Source of the DNA: Erinaceus europaeus
Taxonomy: Eukaryota; Chordata; Mammalia; Eulipotyphla; Erinaceidae
Assembly: GCF_950295315.1 (NCBI RefSeq)
Contig: NC_080171.1
Coordinates: 27,968,682-28,032,681 of the forward strand
Direction of reading: 5' to 3'
DNA: 64,000 nt
Shown here: positions 12,901-22,985 of the stretch, one piece after another
How positions within the stretch are numbered: position 1 is the stretch's first letter
Layout: the number at the start of each line of letters is the position of its first letter
The notes under the pieces: model-generated
Seen by the model: only the letters and a program-made list of their open reading frames with translations
Databases searched by the model: none
What the model was told of the DNA's origin: nothing
Program-made: the position numbers and the translations under genes

Positions 12901-15040
12901 CTTGGGCCTCTATGTTGAGCTGTCTTCATCCTGGGCCCTTCCTTCTAGGTCCATGGGGATCTGGGTGACATTGCTGGTGGGTAGGAGGGAGGGCATATTC
13001 CTGACTGGATAGGTCCAGCTGCCAGAGGAGTTGCCCATCTCACCCCCGACTCCCATCATACAGGATCACAGCCACAAGGCAGGGTCTGGGATTCCAGCTG
13101 TCCCAACCTCTCTACCCACTGTCCCCTCCTCACCACATGGTGTGGCATTGATGAGACCCTGGGCAAGATGAAAGCTAGAGGTCTTCTAGCTTGAAGCCTT
13201 GATGGAACACTCTCACCCTCAACCTCCAGAGCCTCTATGAAACATAAGGACTCATGACACCACAGAGGCAGAGGCAGACTTGATCCTACCCATGTGCCTC
13301 TGGTCCCTAAGCTGGAGGCAGGACATAGCCTCAGAGCTCACCAAAGCAGTCATGACCCTAATGACCTCAGCCAGCCCATAGCCTACACAGAGCCTGATGG
13401 GTGACCCCATCACAGCCCCTTTGGGGACAGGGAAATAAGCTCTGTACAGGGTTCTGGAAGTCCCCTGGCTATGGTCTGGAGGCATTTCCAGAGTAGCTTC
13501 AATGCCAGGGTGGACTCAACTGGACAGTCAGGGATGGGCTCATCCATGTGCTTGCCCCCTACCTCCAAGGGCCCACATGCTCCTCCAGGAAAGGGTGAGA
13601 CCCATCCTGCAGTAACATAGAGGAGCTCTGAGAAGAGATGGCACAGCCAGTCTCACCTGGGTTACACACAAGGGATGAGGTGCTTGGCACTGAGGCCCCC
13701 CCCCCATCCTAGGAAAGGAGGGGGAAATTGTGTGGTTTGTCCCTTACCTGTGAGGGCGTCAAGCACCCTGAAACCTGGCTGGTGACTGTAGGGTCCTTTC
13801 AGACACACTACATGCCCAGTCAGAGTTCCCAGAGAACTGCCGTACAGGCTAAGAGGCAGAGGAGGCCCTGCACCACTCATTGTGTGACGTGTCAGCCAGA
13901 TGTGGGTGCCCCATCATGAGGGCCATCTCGCCCTGCATCCTAACTTTCCCAAGGTTTTCCTTTCTGAGGAAAACCACACAGCAGCAGTCCTGCACATGGT
14001 GAGAAGGGGCACCATGCCAGTGTGCCTGAAGGGTCTGTACCCCGGCATCCTAATAGAGGTCCTGACCCTAGCACAGCTGGAGCCTGGCTGTTCCACAGCC
14101 ATCTTGGTGTCACCTGTCACTTGTCACCAGCAATTGGGGCACTTGCAGAATGCTTGGGAGATAGTAACTGTCACCCCTGGAGGACAGGCAGGAGGTCCAG
14201 GCTGGGGTTCAGGGAGGCCATCTGGACCCAAGTCAGAAGGGACACTGGCATCCAAGTATGCAGGTGGGGGTGTAGTTCTATCTCACCTGTGCCTTCACAG
14301 ATACCTCCCCTATTCTGATTTCAGTTTCTGGGACTCCTGGGGAAATGGAACCTCCCCAAAATGGAGCTGGGAGCCTTAGCTGAGCGCCAGCAGTGACTGA
14401 GGTCTATGGTGATGCTTTATGAGGGACAGCGCATCCTTTACAGATTACGGGGACTCACTGGGATGGGGGACCAGGGCTTGCAGAGGGGCCACCAGGACCT
14501 TCTGTCAGTTCAGAGAGGTCTCCAGCTCCCCAGAGCACTTGATCCCACCAAGGTGTCCCAGTAAGTCACACCCCATCACAGCCTGCAGAGGTGGGAGCTT
14601 GTCGTTTGCAGCACAGCCTGGCACAGAATCAACGTAGAGAGCCATGCCCTTGACCCTATATTGCCCCCTTGAGAGCCCAGAGAGCCCCTGTTCACCTCAA
14701 CGGACACACAGCCAGGAGGACAGATGAATAGGTAGGCACTAATGGGCCTATGTTTCTGGCTATCTGCCAGTTGGGATGCTGGGCAGGAAGCTTTAGGGCA
14801 TGAGAGTCATGACAGGAGAGGTGAGCAGTGCTGTGGAAGGTGGGGAGAGTCCCTTTGGGCTGGGGACTGTATGAGGGATGGGGGCTAGATCTACAGAAAG
14901 GGATTGGGATCCTCCCATACACATCTCAAAGATGGTGGCTCTGGCAAACACCCCTATTCCCAAGCCCCCCCATGCCAGGCTTAATTCAGAACCAGAGGTT
15001 GCTTTAGTTCAGCACCCTTGGGGATGCCAGATTTTGTTTT
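12901..15040. other. Intergenic sequence without recognised features
   Basis: Moderately GC-rich unique sequence. Short open frames occur, but none shows a splice pattern or a familiar protein. I see nothing further in it. Confidence 0.5.
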
Positions 15041-15044
15041 GCCT

Positions 15045-15268
15045 TTTTGTAAAAAATAACTTTTATTTTATTTATTATTTATTTCATAGAAACAGAGTGA
15101 AATTGAGAGGGAAAGGAAGAGAGGGAGGGAGAGAGAGAGAGAGAGAGAACTGTAGCAGTGCTTTACCACTCTTGAAGCTTTCCCTCAGCAAATGGACATG
15201 GGGGGGCATGAACCTGGATCCTAGTGTATTATAACATGTATGTTCATCCAGGTGTGCCACCCCCTGCC
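15045..15268 (-). mobile_element. SINE, family B
   Basis: T-rich tail on the left, then the purine tract 'aaattgagaggga', a core 'cttgaagctttccctc', and the reverse of the head ending 'ccaggtgtgccaccccctgcc'. Confidence 0.8.
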
Positions 15269-15280
15269 TCCCTTTGTTTA

Positions 15281-15342
<62 letters not shown>
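15281..15342. repeat. (GT)n(GA)n microsatellite
   Basis: A GT run at about 15283-15320 followed by a GA run to 15342. It joins the start of the next antisense SINE. Confidence 0.9.
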
Positions 15343-15343
<1 letters not shown>

Positions 15344-15442
15344 TTAAGAGTATCACTCTGGCACATGGGATACTAGGAATCAAACTGGGGACCTCATGCT
15401 TGAGAATCCAACATTCTATCCACTTTGCCACCTCCAAGTCCA
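15343..15442 (-). mobile_element. SINE, family C
   Basis: The reverse strand reads as the family C head (GGAGGTGGCAAAGTGGATAG) and continues through 'ctcaagcatgaggtcc' to 'gtgccagagtgatactctt'. Complete family C copies occur at 41577-41732. Confidence 0.75.
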
Positions 15443-15639
15443 TGAGATATCAGGTTTCGTATTCAGCCAAGCTTGGTGCAGAAACAGGCCTGTGCAGGAA
15501 ACTGGGAGAGAAGGAGCTCCCTGAAGCAGCCTGCAATGCACAGGAAGCCCCCTCAAGCTGGGCTCCCGGCCTGCCAGGGACTTTGCCAGAGACACCCCCC
15601 TCCATGAGTGGGAGCTCATCTGTGATTAGGCCTAAAAGC

Positions 15640-15860
15640 CCAGCCATTTAGCTTTTATTCAATTGGCAGAGAGGCCCGTGGTGCCCTCTGCATTTCGCCG
15701 TTTGATTACACGTCTGTGCTCAAAATACCATTCCTGGAATGGAGGCGGCCGGCATGACGTGCTGGAATGGAAATCAATTTGATTAGAGAGCAGTCAATTA
15801 CCGCTCAGCCCAGGCCGCCGTCCAGGAGGAAGCTGGCTCCGCACATGTCTGTAGCTTTCT
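15640..15860. promoter_or_regulatory. Putative conserved enhancer with palindromic TEAD-type motif
   Basis: Repeat-free block. CCATTCCTGGAATGG (15728-15742) is a perfect inverted repeat joining two TEAD/MCAT-type sites, and a third GGAATG lies at 15764-15769. ATCAATTTGATTAG (15773-15786) and further ATTA cores are homeodomain-type. Function is inferred. Confidence 0.4.
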
Positions 15861-17675
15861 GAGGAAATGCCTCTGTGTATGTCAGATAGGAAGGGGGTGG
15901 GGCAGGGGTTCCTCAGGGAAAGCCCACATGGGGTGACTAAAGTGTGGAGGGTCCTGGGCTAGCTCCCTACTGGAGCCTGGGTTCTTCTCAGTATCCATTT
16001 CTCCTCTTCAAAGTGAACTCAAGTTCAACTTCAAAGTCGTCCCTTGGGGTTCACAGAGCTCAGACAGAACACTCTTGGGTAGTACACATTGGTGTGGAGG
16101 CCCAGGTATAGTCAGTGAATGCCTGGCCAGCGACTCTGCTCCAGGGCAAGTCCTGATCCCCCTCCAAATACCCACTCCTGCCCCAAGGATTTCTTAGGGT
16201 GAGTCTGTACTCAGAACCCAGGGAAAGCTGGGTCTTGCAGCCTGAACCATCCCTGAGCCAAGTCTAAACAGGTCTGGGACACTGCAAGACTCTAATGGGG
16301 AGGCAGATGTGAGCTGAGTATGGGTTACTGTGTACTGGGATTCTCTCATATGGACCCCAAGAGCCTAGCCTAGGCCTCTACCTCTACTCTGTGCCCATCA
16401 AAGATGCCCTGTGCAGAGGCAGCACCTGGGCACATGGTTGTGTGTAGGGGAGACAGGATAGACAAGGAACTGGAAATTCACTCTGCTCACCCATGAACCC
16501 AAAGCTGAAGGCAATGGGTTCCTGAAACCTGGAGCACTGTGGCCCTGCACTAGGGAGTCAGATGGGCCTGGGCCAGGACCCCCACTCTCTCTTATTCTGC
16601 TGCTGGTGGTGGTGGTGGTGGTTTGGAGGGTTGTTTTGGAACCCTTCTTCCCTGGAGAGAGCAGCCATCCCAGGCCCAGCAACCCTGTGCCCACCTCCCC
16701 ACTGGTGAAAGTGGAAGCCAGTAGAGTCACTGCAGAGCACAGCCCCTGAGAAGCCAAGCGTGAGCGTACTCACAGCAGCACAGATGCTCATCAGCACTCA
16801 GGGGAGGTGTTGGCCTCTGTGGGCAGCCTGACTGGTGGGGCACTGTAGGTGCCTGGTGCTGATCAGGAGCTGGGGGTGCTTGGGGGGCTGGATCTGCCCA
16901 GGAACTGTGGTCTTATACCCAAAGAAAGGAAGAGCCAGCAGGGCCTCTAGGGTTAAGGGTTGGGGGCTCGGCTGGATGTCCATGCCAGAGACACCCCTCA
17001 TACACAGGGCAATTGGGGGAAGAGCATACAGGCCACCCTGCGTCATCACTGGGTTTTCAGGAAGCTCAAACAGGATAAAGAACCTGATAACGTCCCCCTC
17101 AGTGCTGAGGTTGGGGGGGTGGGGACAAGGGAGGATCAGGCTTTCTGCACTAGATGCTAAACATTGGGCTCTCTGGGCCTTACCCTGGTCCCTCCAAAAT
17201 CAAAAACAGGTGTTCTTGCTCAGTAAATCCTTCTAGGAACACACAGACACCTGGCTCTGCTTGTGGAGATCCCCCATTCCTATTCCCTTCCCTCCACAAC
17301 CTCCCCACGGATCCCCACCCTCACATAGATATCCTCAGTGCTCTCTCCAAGTGGACTCCCATACCTGCACTGACACTCAAGGTAAGGGTCCCTCACTGTG
17401 TGCTGTGGGTAAGGCTGGGGATAGAGACCAGTGCTCACAAAGCGGAAGTGTGGGGTCACAGGAGGAACTACAGCTTGTAGGTGTGAGACAGTCAGGCCAG
17501 GAGAGGAGGCCAGGACTGAAGTTGAAGCCCCTATCCTTCCAGACTTTCTTTGCCCTGTCCTACCTCTACCCCAGATTGGAGCCCTCCCCCTGCCCCACAA
17601 ACACATGCTGGAGGATTCTTACAGACTACTCACAACCCTGCTACTCTCCAGAGAGCCCTGCTGCCAGCTGAGGTC

Positions 17676-17720
<45 letters not shown>

Positions 17721-18870
17721 TGGGCTCACTCAGGGAAACTGAGGCAAGTCCCTCTGTGAGAGGCAGATCATGTGAAGGGTGCTGAGAAAGGACCAGGTGG
17801 CTGAAATGGTTGGCTCTGAATCCCACCCACCTGACAGCCCCCTTGGAAGAGTGATCCCTGTCCAAATTCCCCTCCACTACTCACACCCTGTGACCTGGAG
17901 CCCAGAGAGGGAAAGCCTGGACTGGGGAGACAGCCCTGCGACTTCCTGCTGGCGCTTTGCTCGTCACCGTGGGCGCTGCTCACTTGTGTGTGTAAGCGGG
18001 GAGCTTTCAGCTGGGAAACTGTCGCCTGCAGTCTGCAAACATCTCCCGCTCGCTCTGGTGCCTGCCAAGACCGCCAGCAACAGCTTGGCTCAGGCACCCG
18101 TTCCTTTGCACAAGCTGCCCTGCCTGGTATGGGGCTTCCCTGCACTGCAAGGCTGCCCCACACACACATGCCCCAGAGGCCCCACTGCCTCACTCAGTTG
18201 CTTCAGCTGACTTAAGACCCTGTGGACCCAAGAACAGGCAGCATGGAACCCCAGGAACAGCTGAGGAGAGAGTCAGTGTCCTCAACCTTGGGGGACAGGC
18301 CACCATTTGCCATCAGCCCCATGCTGGCACCCAGCTGATTTGGCTTCCCTCTGCTGGCCCCTGGGGACTAATCTGGGTCCCTATGACCTTTAGTTTTGAA
18401 GTGTCCCTTCCTACCCATCCACCTGACCACCAACACCCACTCTGGCCTGAGTAGTGACTGCATCCAGGACTCCCCTAGCCTAAGCCTGACCGCTGTCCCA
18501 CCCAGCCTCCACCCCCTGCCTTCAGAAAGGGAAGTCTGACTTTGAATTATGTCATTGAGCCTGCACCCTCCTCCTCCCCTGCAGCCCAGACTATGCTCCA
18601 GTCTGCAAACCCTGTCTCCAGAGTCTTCCTCTGGCAAAAAGAGAAGTTTAATGACCACCTGGAGGGAACCCCAAGTTCTGGTGCCCAGAGCCTGTGGATC
18701 TGGTGTACCCCACCTCTGAACTACACCCATTTCCTCCAGGGCCCCAGCCTCCAAGCCCTCCTCCAGGTCCTTGGATGCTCCCCAACTCTGAACCTCCAAT
18801 CTCTGAACACCCCCCAGCCTCCACCCACCTAGCCCTGCCTCAAGATCCCGGGGGTAATTCCCAGCCCAGT
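15861..18870. other. Intergenic sequence with one CA microsatellite
   Basis: Apart from the CA run at 17675-17717 I recognise no gene, SINE or RNA here. Open frames in it show no familiar domain. Confidence 0.5.
17675..17717. repeat. (CA)n microsatellite
   Basis: Nearly pure CA dinucleotide run with one CG interruption near its left end. Confidence 0.95.
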
Positions 18871-18879
18871 TTCAGAACT

Positions 18880-18990
18880 GTAGCACACAATTTAAAATTA
18901 ATACTTGTGCTGTCTCAAAGTCTCATAATTAAATGTCTGTTCATCCCCATTATCATCAGAGAGTTATTTGTTGCTCTCTAGGCAATAATA
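18880..18990. promoter_or_regulatory. AT-rich putative conserved element
   Basis: Repeat-free block with TTAAAATTAAT, CATAATTAAATG and CAATAATAATC clusters inside GC-rich surroundings. Homeodomain-type cores dominate. Function is inferred from composition alone. Confidence 0.3.
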
Positions 18991-19872
18991 ATCTACCTGC
19001 CAAGGCAGGGGTCTGGGGATGGCTCTGGCCCCTCTGCCTGCAGGTGGGCCCATCTTGGGCTAGAGAACCCTGGTCATTGCTATATTTGCACACTGGGGAG
19101 GGAGGAGGTTGTGCCAGAAACTCTCCAATTGCATTTGGTGCTGGCTGGCAGTGTGACTAAGGAGAGCTGTTCCCTGCTTCTGGACTGGAGCTCAGGGGCT
19201 CAATGAGAGCACACGGAAGGCTCTCCATAGGGCCCCAGCAGTTAATAGGGGTCTCTGAGTCGGGGGCCTCACTGTCCCTCAATTTCTCACTGTCAGAAGG
19301 GAACTAACAGCCTCTAGAGGGAGGGGTCTGTCAGTTTCTGTGCTAGCAGGTCCCCAAACCCTAGTCCTTATAAACCTCTTCATAGCCACAAGTTGGACAT
19401 GTTGGGGTGAGGGCTACCCTGACTGCTCCCAAGCAGCACCCCCAAAATTGTTCCAGGAGCCATTACTTCCAGGGACCCCACTTTGAGCCAGATCACAGGG
19501 CCTGGGTTGTGCAAACATAACTAGCCATTCACCACCCACACAGCTTCAGTCATTAGTTCCTCATCTGTGGATGCAGGTCCTGGAAGTGCTTATGCCTATG
19601 CCAGGTACCTATGCCCTCTTTCTACACCTCCTAGGCCAGGCCCCTTGCAGAGGTCACCTCAAGTCATACTTTGCTGTGCCCATGGGCTGCAGGGCCACCC
19701 CAATGGGGGAGGAATAGAATTCCTTTCAGACCCCCATGCAACCAGAGGGTTGCCTTAGGAGCCAGACAAACTGCAGGGGTCTGAGCCCACCCCCACCACC
19801 TCAATTCACCAGGTCACCCCCTCCCCATTCTGTAATCTGGGCACCTTCTCCACCCCCCCATACCTCTCAGGA

Positions 19873-19874
<2 letters not shown>

Positions 19875-19911
<37 letters not shown>
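19875..19911. repeat. (CA)n microsatellite
   Basis: Perfect AC run of about 37 bp. Confidence 0.95.
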
Positions 19912-19913
<2 letters not shown>

Positions 19914-19974
19914 CCCAAAGAACTACTATTGGAAAATTGGAGCCAGAATATACATCAAAGATGTTTGTGTGGGA

Positions 19975-20165
19975 AGAGAAATTGTGAAATAATGAGCTAG
20001 CAAAAGAAACTTGGTCAAACATGATCTCCTAATGAGAATTAACTTCAAAATTATGGTTATTTGCCATATTTCTTTGCAGGAGCAGTTAATGCTGCCTCCA
20101 AAGGTGAGGCAATTAATTTTTAAGTCTATATCGCACATTGTGGTACAGCAAGCAGTTAACCCAGC
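19975..20165. promoter_or_regulatory. AT-rich putative conserved element
   Basis: Repeat-free block with repeated TAAT/ATTA cores ('gaaataatgagc', 'cctaatgagaattaac', 'gcagttaatgctg', 'gcaattaattttt') at semi-regular spacing. It looks like a homeodomain-rich enhancer. Function is inferred. Confidence 0.35.
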
Positions 20166-20469
20166 AGCTCCCAGCCCAGCAGGGAGGTGCCTGGAGCCAA
20201 GAGTGTAAAAGTAGGTGGGCCACACAGATCCCACCATGGACACAGAGGCGAACCAGTGAAGTCAGAGGTCATCATTGGGCCTGGGGTCTCTCAGAGCTGG
20301 TAGGTAACTGGGAACACTGATATCCCTAGCTTTCCCTGGAGGTTAATGGTGGTCTCTGTCCCCACCCCAGCCCAAAAGCCTGGGTCTACAGACACCGTCA
20401 AGTCCTTGCAGTACTTTGTAAGACTTTCTCCCAGAAGTTCCCCTGCCCAGGCAGGACAAGGAGACTCGG

Positions 20470-20586
20470 GGTCCTGTGCTGAGAGAGAGAATGGGAGCAA
20501 CATGCTGGTACATTTGATGCCTGGGATCAAACTTGGGACTTCACGCACACGTCTAGCACTCTAGTCACAGCACCACATGGCTCTTG
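20470..20586 (-). repeat. SINE, family C-like, antisense
   Basis: 'gagagagaatgggagcaacatgctggtacatttgatgcctgggatcaaac' followed by 'agtcacagcacca' matches the reverse of a family C-type head. Confidence 0.55.
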
Positions 20587-20607
20587 CTAGAAATCCTTCT
20601 GAACCAG

Positions 20608-20941
20608 GGGAGGTAGCACAGTGGTTTAAGCGCATGTGGCACAAAGTGCAAGGACCAGTGTAAGGATCCCAGTGCGAGTCCCCAGCTCCCCACCTGCAGG
20701 GGAGTCGCTTCACAGGTGGTGAAGCAGGTCTGTAGGTGTCTATCTTTCTCTCTGCCTCTCTCCATTTCTCTCTGTCCTGTCCAGCAACAATGACATTAAT
20801 AACAATGATAATAATAACCACAATAATGGTAAAACAACCAGGGTAACAAAAGGAAAAAAAATGGCCTCCAAGAGCAGTGGATTTGTGGTGCAGGCACTGA
20901 GCCCTGGCAATAACCCTTGAGGCAAAAAAAAAAAAAAGAAA
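20608..20941 (+). mobile_element. SINE family A with extra 3' module and 19-bp TSD
   Basis: Complete element: tRNA-like head, core hairpin, TCTC tract, AAC/AAT tail, then an added module of about 62 bp (20870-20932: 'gagcagtggatttgtggtg' to 'ggcaataacccttgagg') and a poly(A). A perfect 19-bp duplication, agaaatccttctgaaccag, flanks the whole unit (20589-20607 and 20942-20960). Body plus module therefore inserted as one piece. Confidence 0.92.
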
Positions 20942-21138
20942 AGAAATCCTTCTGAACCAGCATTCAGGGGACTTAAACATGTAGGAATCAGTGGGCAGGA
21001 CATCACAGGCTTCTCCAGCTGTTTCTATCAGCCCCCTCTGCTGTTCTCAGCCTCCACCAGTCATGATATTTTTGGAGGTGGTACTGAGCCTATAGGCCTA
21101 ATTCCAGGTGAGGAAACCACAGGTTAAGAGCTTGGGAG

Positions 21139-21372
21139 AGGGGCTAAGTGGTGGCGCACCTGGTTGAGCACATGTTACAGTATGCAAGGACATGGGTTCG
21201 AGCCCCCAGGTCCCACCTGTTGGGGAAAGCTTCACAGGTGGTGAAGCAGGGCTACAGGTGTCTCTCTGTCTCTCTCCCTCTCTACCCCCTTCCCTCTTGA
21301 TTTCTGGCTATCTCTATCCAAATACATAAATAAATAAATAAATAAAGATAATTAAAAATATATTTAAAAAAA
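21139..21372 (+). mobile_element. SINE, family B
   Basis: Head 'ggggctaagtggtggcgcac', box B-like 'gggttcgagcccc', core 'ggtggtgaagcagggctacagg', pyrimidine tract, and an ATAA-rich tail. Near-matching 'agcttgggaga' and 'agtttgggaga' flank it. Confidence 0.88.
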
Positions 21373-21375
21373 AGT

Positions 21376-21556
21376 TTGGGAGACAGCTCTCCCAACCTGT
21401 TAGGGCACACACTTTTACCATACATGTGGACCTGCGTTCAAACCCTTGGCCACCATATGGAGCACCTTGCAAAGGGGGAGCTTCATGTGCAGTACAGCAG
21501 TGCTGTTGTGTCTCTTTCCGTCTGTGTCTCTCACCCTCAATGTAAAAAATAAATAG
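21376..21556 (+). repeat. Older SINE, distinct family
   Basis: tRNA-like start 'gggagacagctctccc' with 'gcgttcaaaccc', then 'gtgtctctttccgtctgtgtctctcacc' and an A-rich end. Confidence 0.6.
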
Positions 21557-22029
21557 GGGCTGGGTGGTGGCACACCTGGTTAAGCACGTGTGTTACCATG
21601 TGCAAGAAAATGGGTTCAAAGTCCAGGAGGTTGTGCAGTGGATAAATAATTAGATTTTCAAGCATAAGGTTCTGAGTTCACTCCCCAGAAGCACATGTAC
21701 CAGAGTGACTTCTGGTTCTTTCTTTCTCTCCTCCTGTGTTTCTCATAAATAAATAAAATATTTTTTTAAAAAAAGAAAAGATATATTTAAAAAAAGAAAT
21801 TGTGCTCAAGCCGACTCACCCTGGTCCCCATCTGCAGAGAGGAAAGCTTCACGAGCATTGAAGCGGTATTGAGGATGTCTCTCTGTCTTTCTCTTCTTTT
21901 TATCCTCTTTCCCTTTCAATTTAACTCTGTTCTATCAAATAAAAAATCTATTTTTTATTTCAAATAAATGAAAAGAGTCTGCTAGGAGTTGTGGAGTTGT
22001 GCAGGCACAAAGCCACAATAACCCTGGTG

Positions 22030-22030
<1 letters not shown>
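21557..22030 (+). mobile_element. SINE family B plus 3' module, split by a family C SINE
   Basis: The family B head (21557-21616) resumes at about 21795 with the core ('gaggaaagcttcacgagc') and pyrimidine tract, then ends in the same kind of 3' module seen at 20870 ('gtggagttgtgcaggcac' to 'aataaccctggtgg', 21972-22030). The interruption is a family C element. Confidence 0.75.
21617..21794 (+). mobile_element. SINE, family C (nested)
   Basis: 'gtccaggaggttgtgcagtgg' head, 'caagcataaggttctgag', then 'catgtaccagagtgacttctgg', a CTTT-rich tract and an A-rich tail. It lies inside a family B element. Confidence 0.8.
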
Positions 22031-22087
<57 letters not shown>

Positions 22088-22168
22088 GAGAAAGGGAGGG
22101 ACGAAGGAAGGAAGGAAGAAAGAAAGAGAGAAAAAGAAAGGAAAGAAGGAAGAAAGAGGAAGGACTAT
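22031..22168. repeat. (GAAA)n microsatellite in SINE tail
   Basis: Pure AAAG repeat to about 22087, then impure GAAG/GGAA repeats to about 22168. It directly follows the 3' module of the preceding SINE, so it grew from that tail. Confidence 0.93.
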
Positions 22169-22429
22169 AGACAGACAGACAAATTACAGGTTAGTGTGTC
22201 CTCAGCCATTACCACAACTCTGGTACTTTCTGCCTGGAGGGGAGTCCAGGGACCTCCTTCCAGAGAGTAGAGCTGCATGCATCCAGGTGCAAATGGGTTC
22301 CAATGTGCACCCAGAATCTGGCCAGGCCCTCCTCCCTCGGGGGGCAAGGGGATGCTTGGGCAGCAGCCCCTACATCCTGCCGTGGGCCTCTGCCAACAAG
22401 ACGCAGATGGATCTAGACGAGCCGGCAAA

Positions 22430-22985
22430 CCCTCATACCTATAACTTTAAATTAAAAAAGCCATGTGCTGTTTATGGGTTCTCCCGGCAGCTCAGCGCCA
22501 CAGCCCCATAAAGACCCTATTATAGCACAAGCCATTATGCACCGGGTTTACTATATATATGTTTCTAAATGGCTCGGCAAACAGCAGCCAACTTATGGGC
22601 AGGGAAGAACTGGTTCATTTGGGGTAACAAATGATCCTTGATTTGATTTTAAATGCAATGACAGCCAAATTTATTTCTTATTTAATCACTCCACTGTGCT
22701 GTTGAGAGAAGGGTGATATTAAACTCCACTAGGCAAAGCAGGCCCCGGAATCCGCCGGAAGAGTCCAGCGCATAGATTATGTTTATGGGCAGAGCAGCCC
22801 AGAGTGAGCATGGCATCTGAATGGCAGTTTTTGTCATTTATACAGTAGCTTACATCATGATTCCTTCCTACTTCCCATCGTTCAGTCATAAAAATATAGG
22901 CAATGTGATTCTCTTTGCATTACAGATAAACCATCTTGATTCTTTATTAAATATTTTTATTAGTCTCAAGTACCCCAACGTACGA
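22430..22985. promoter_or_regulatory. Long putative conserved non-coding element
   Basis: About 550 bp without repeats, AT-rich within GC-rich surroundings. TTTATGG-type sites (HOX9-13/CDX class) occur at 22471-22477, 22506-22512 (reverse strand), 22592-22598 (CTTATGG) and 22782-22788, together with many ATTA/TTAAAT cores. A distal developmental enhancer is the best guess; no coding frame with splice signals is seen. Confidence 0.42.

Noticed and set aside
22724..22744. Similarity of CTCCACTAGGCAAAGCAGG to the NACC2 intron hairpin arm
   Set aside because: A single short match, 20 kb apart and with one indel, could easily be chance; kept only as a note.
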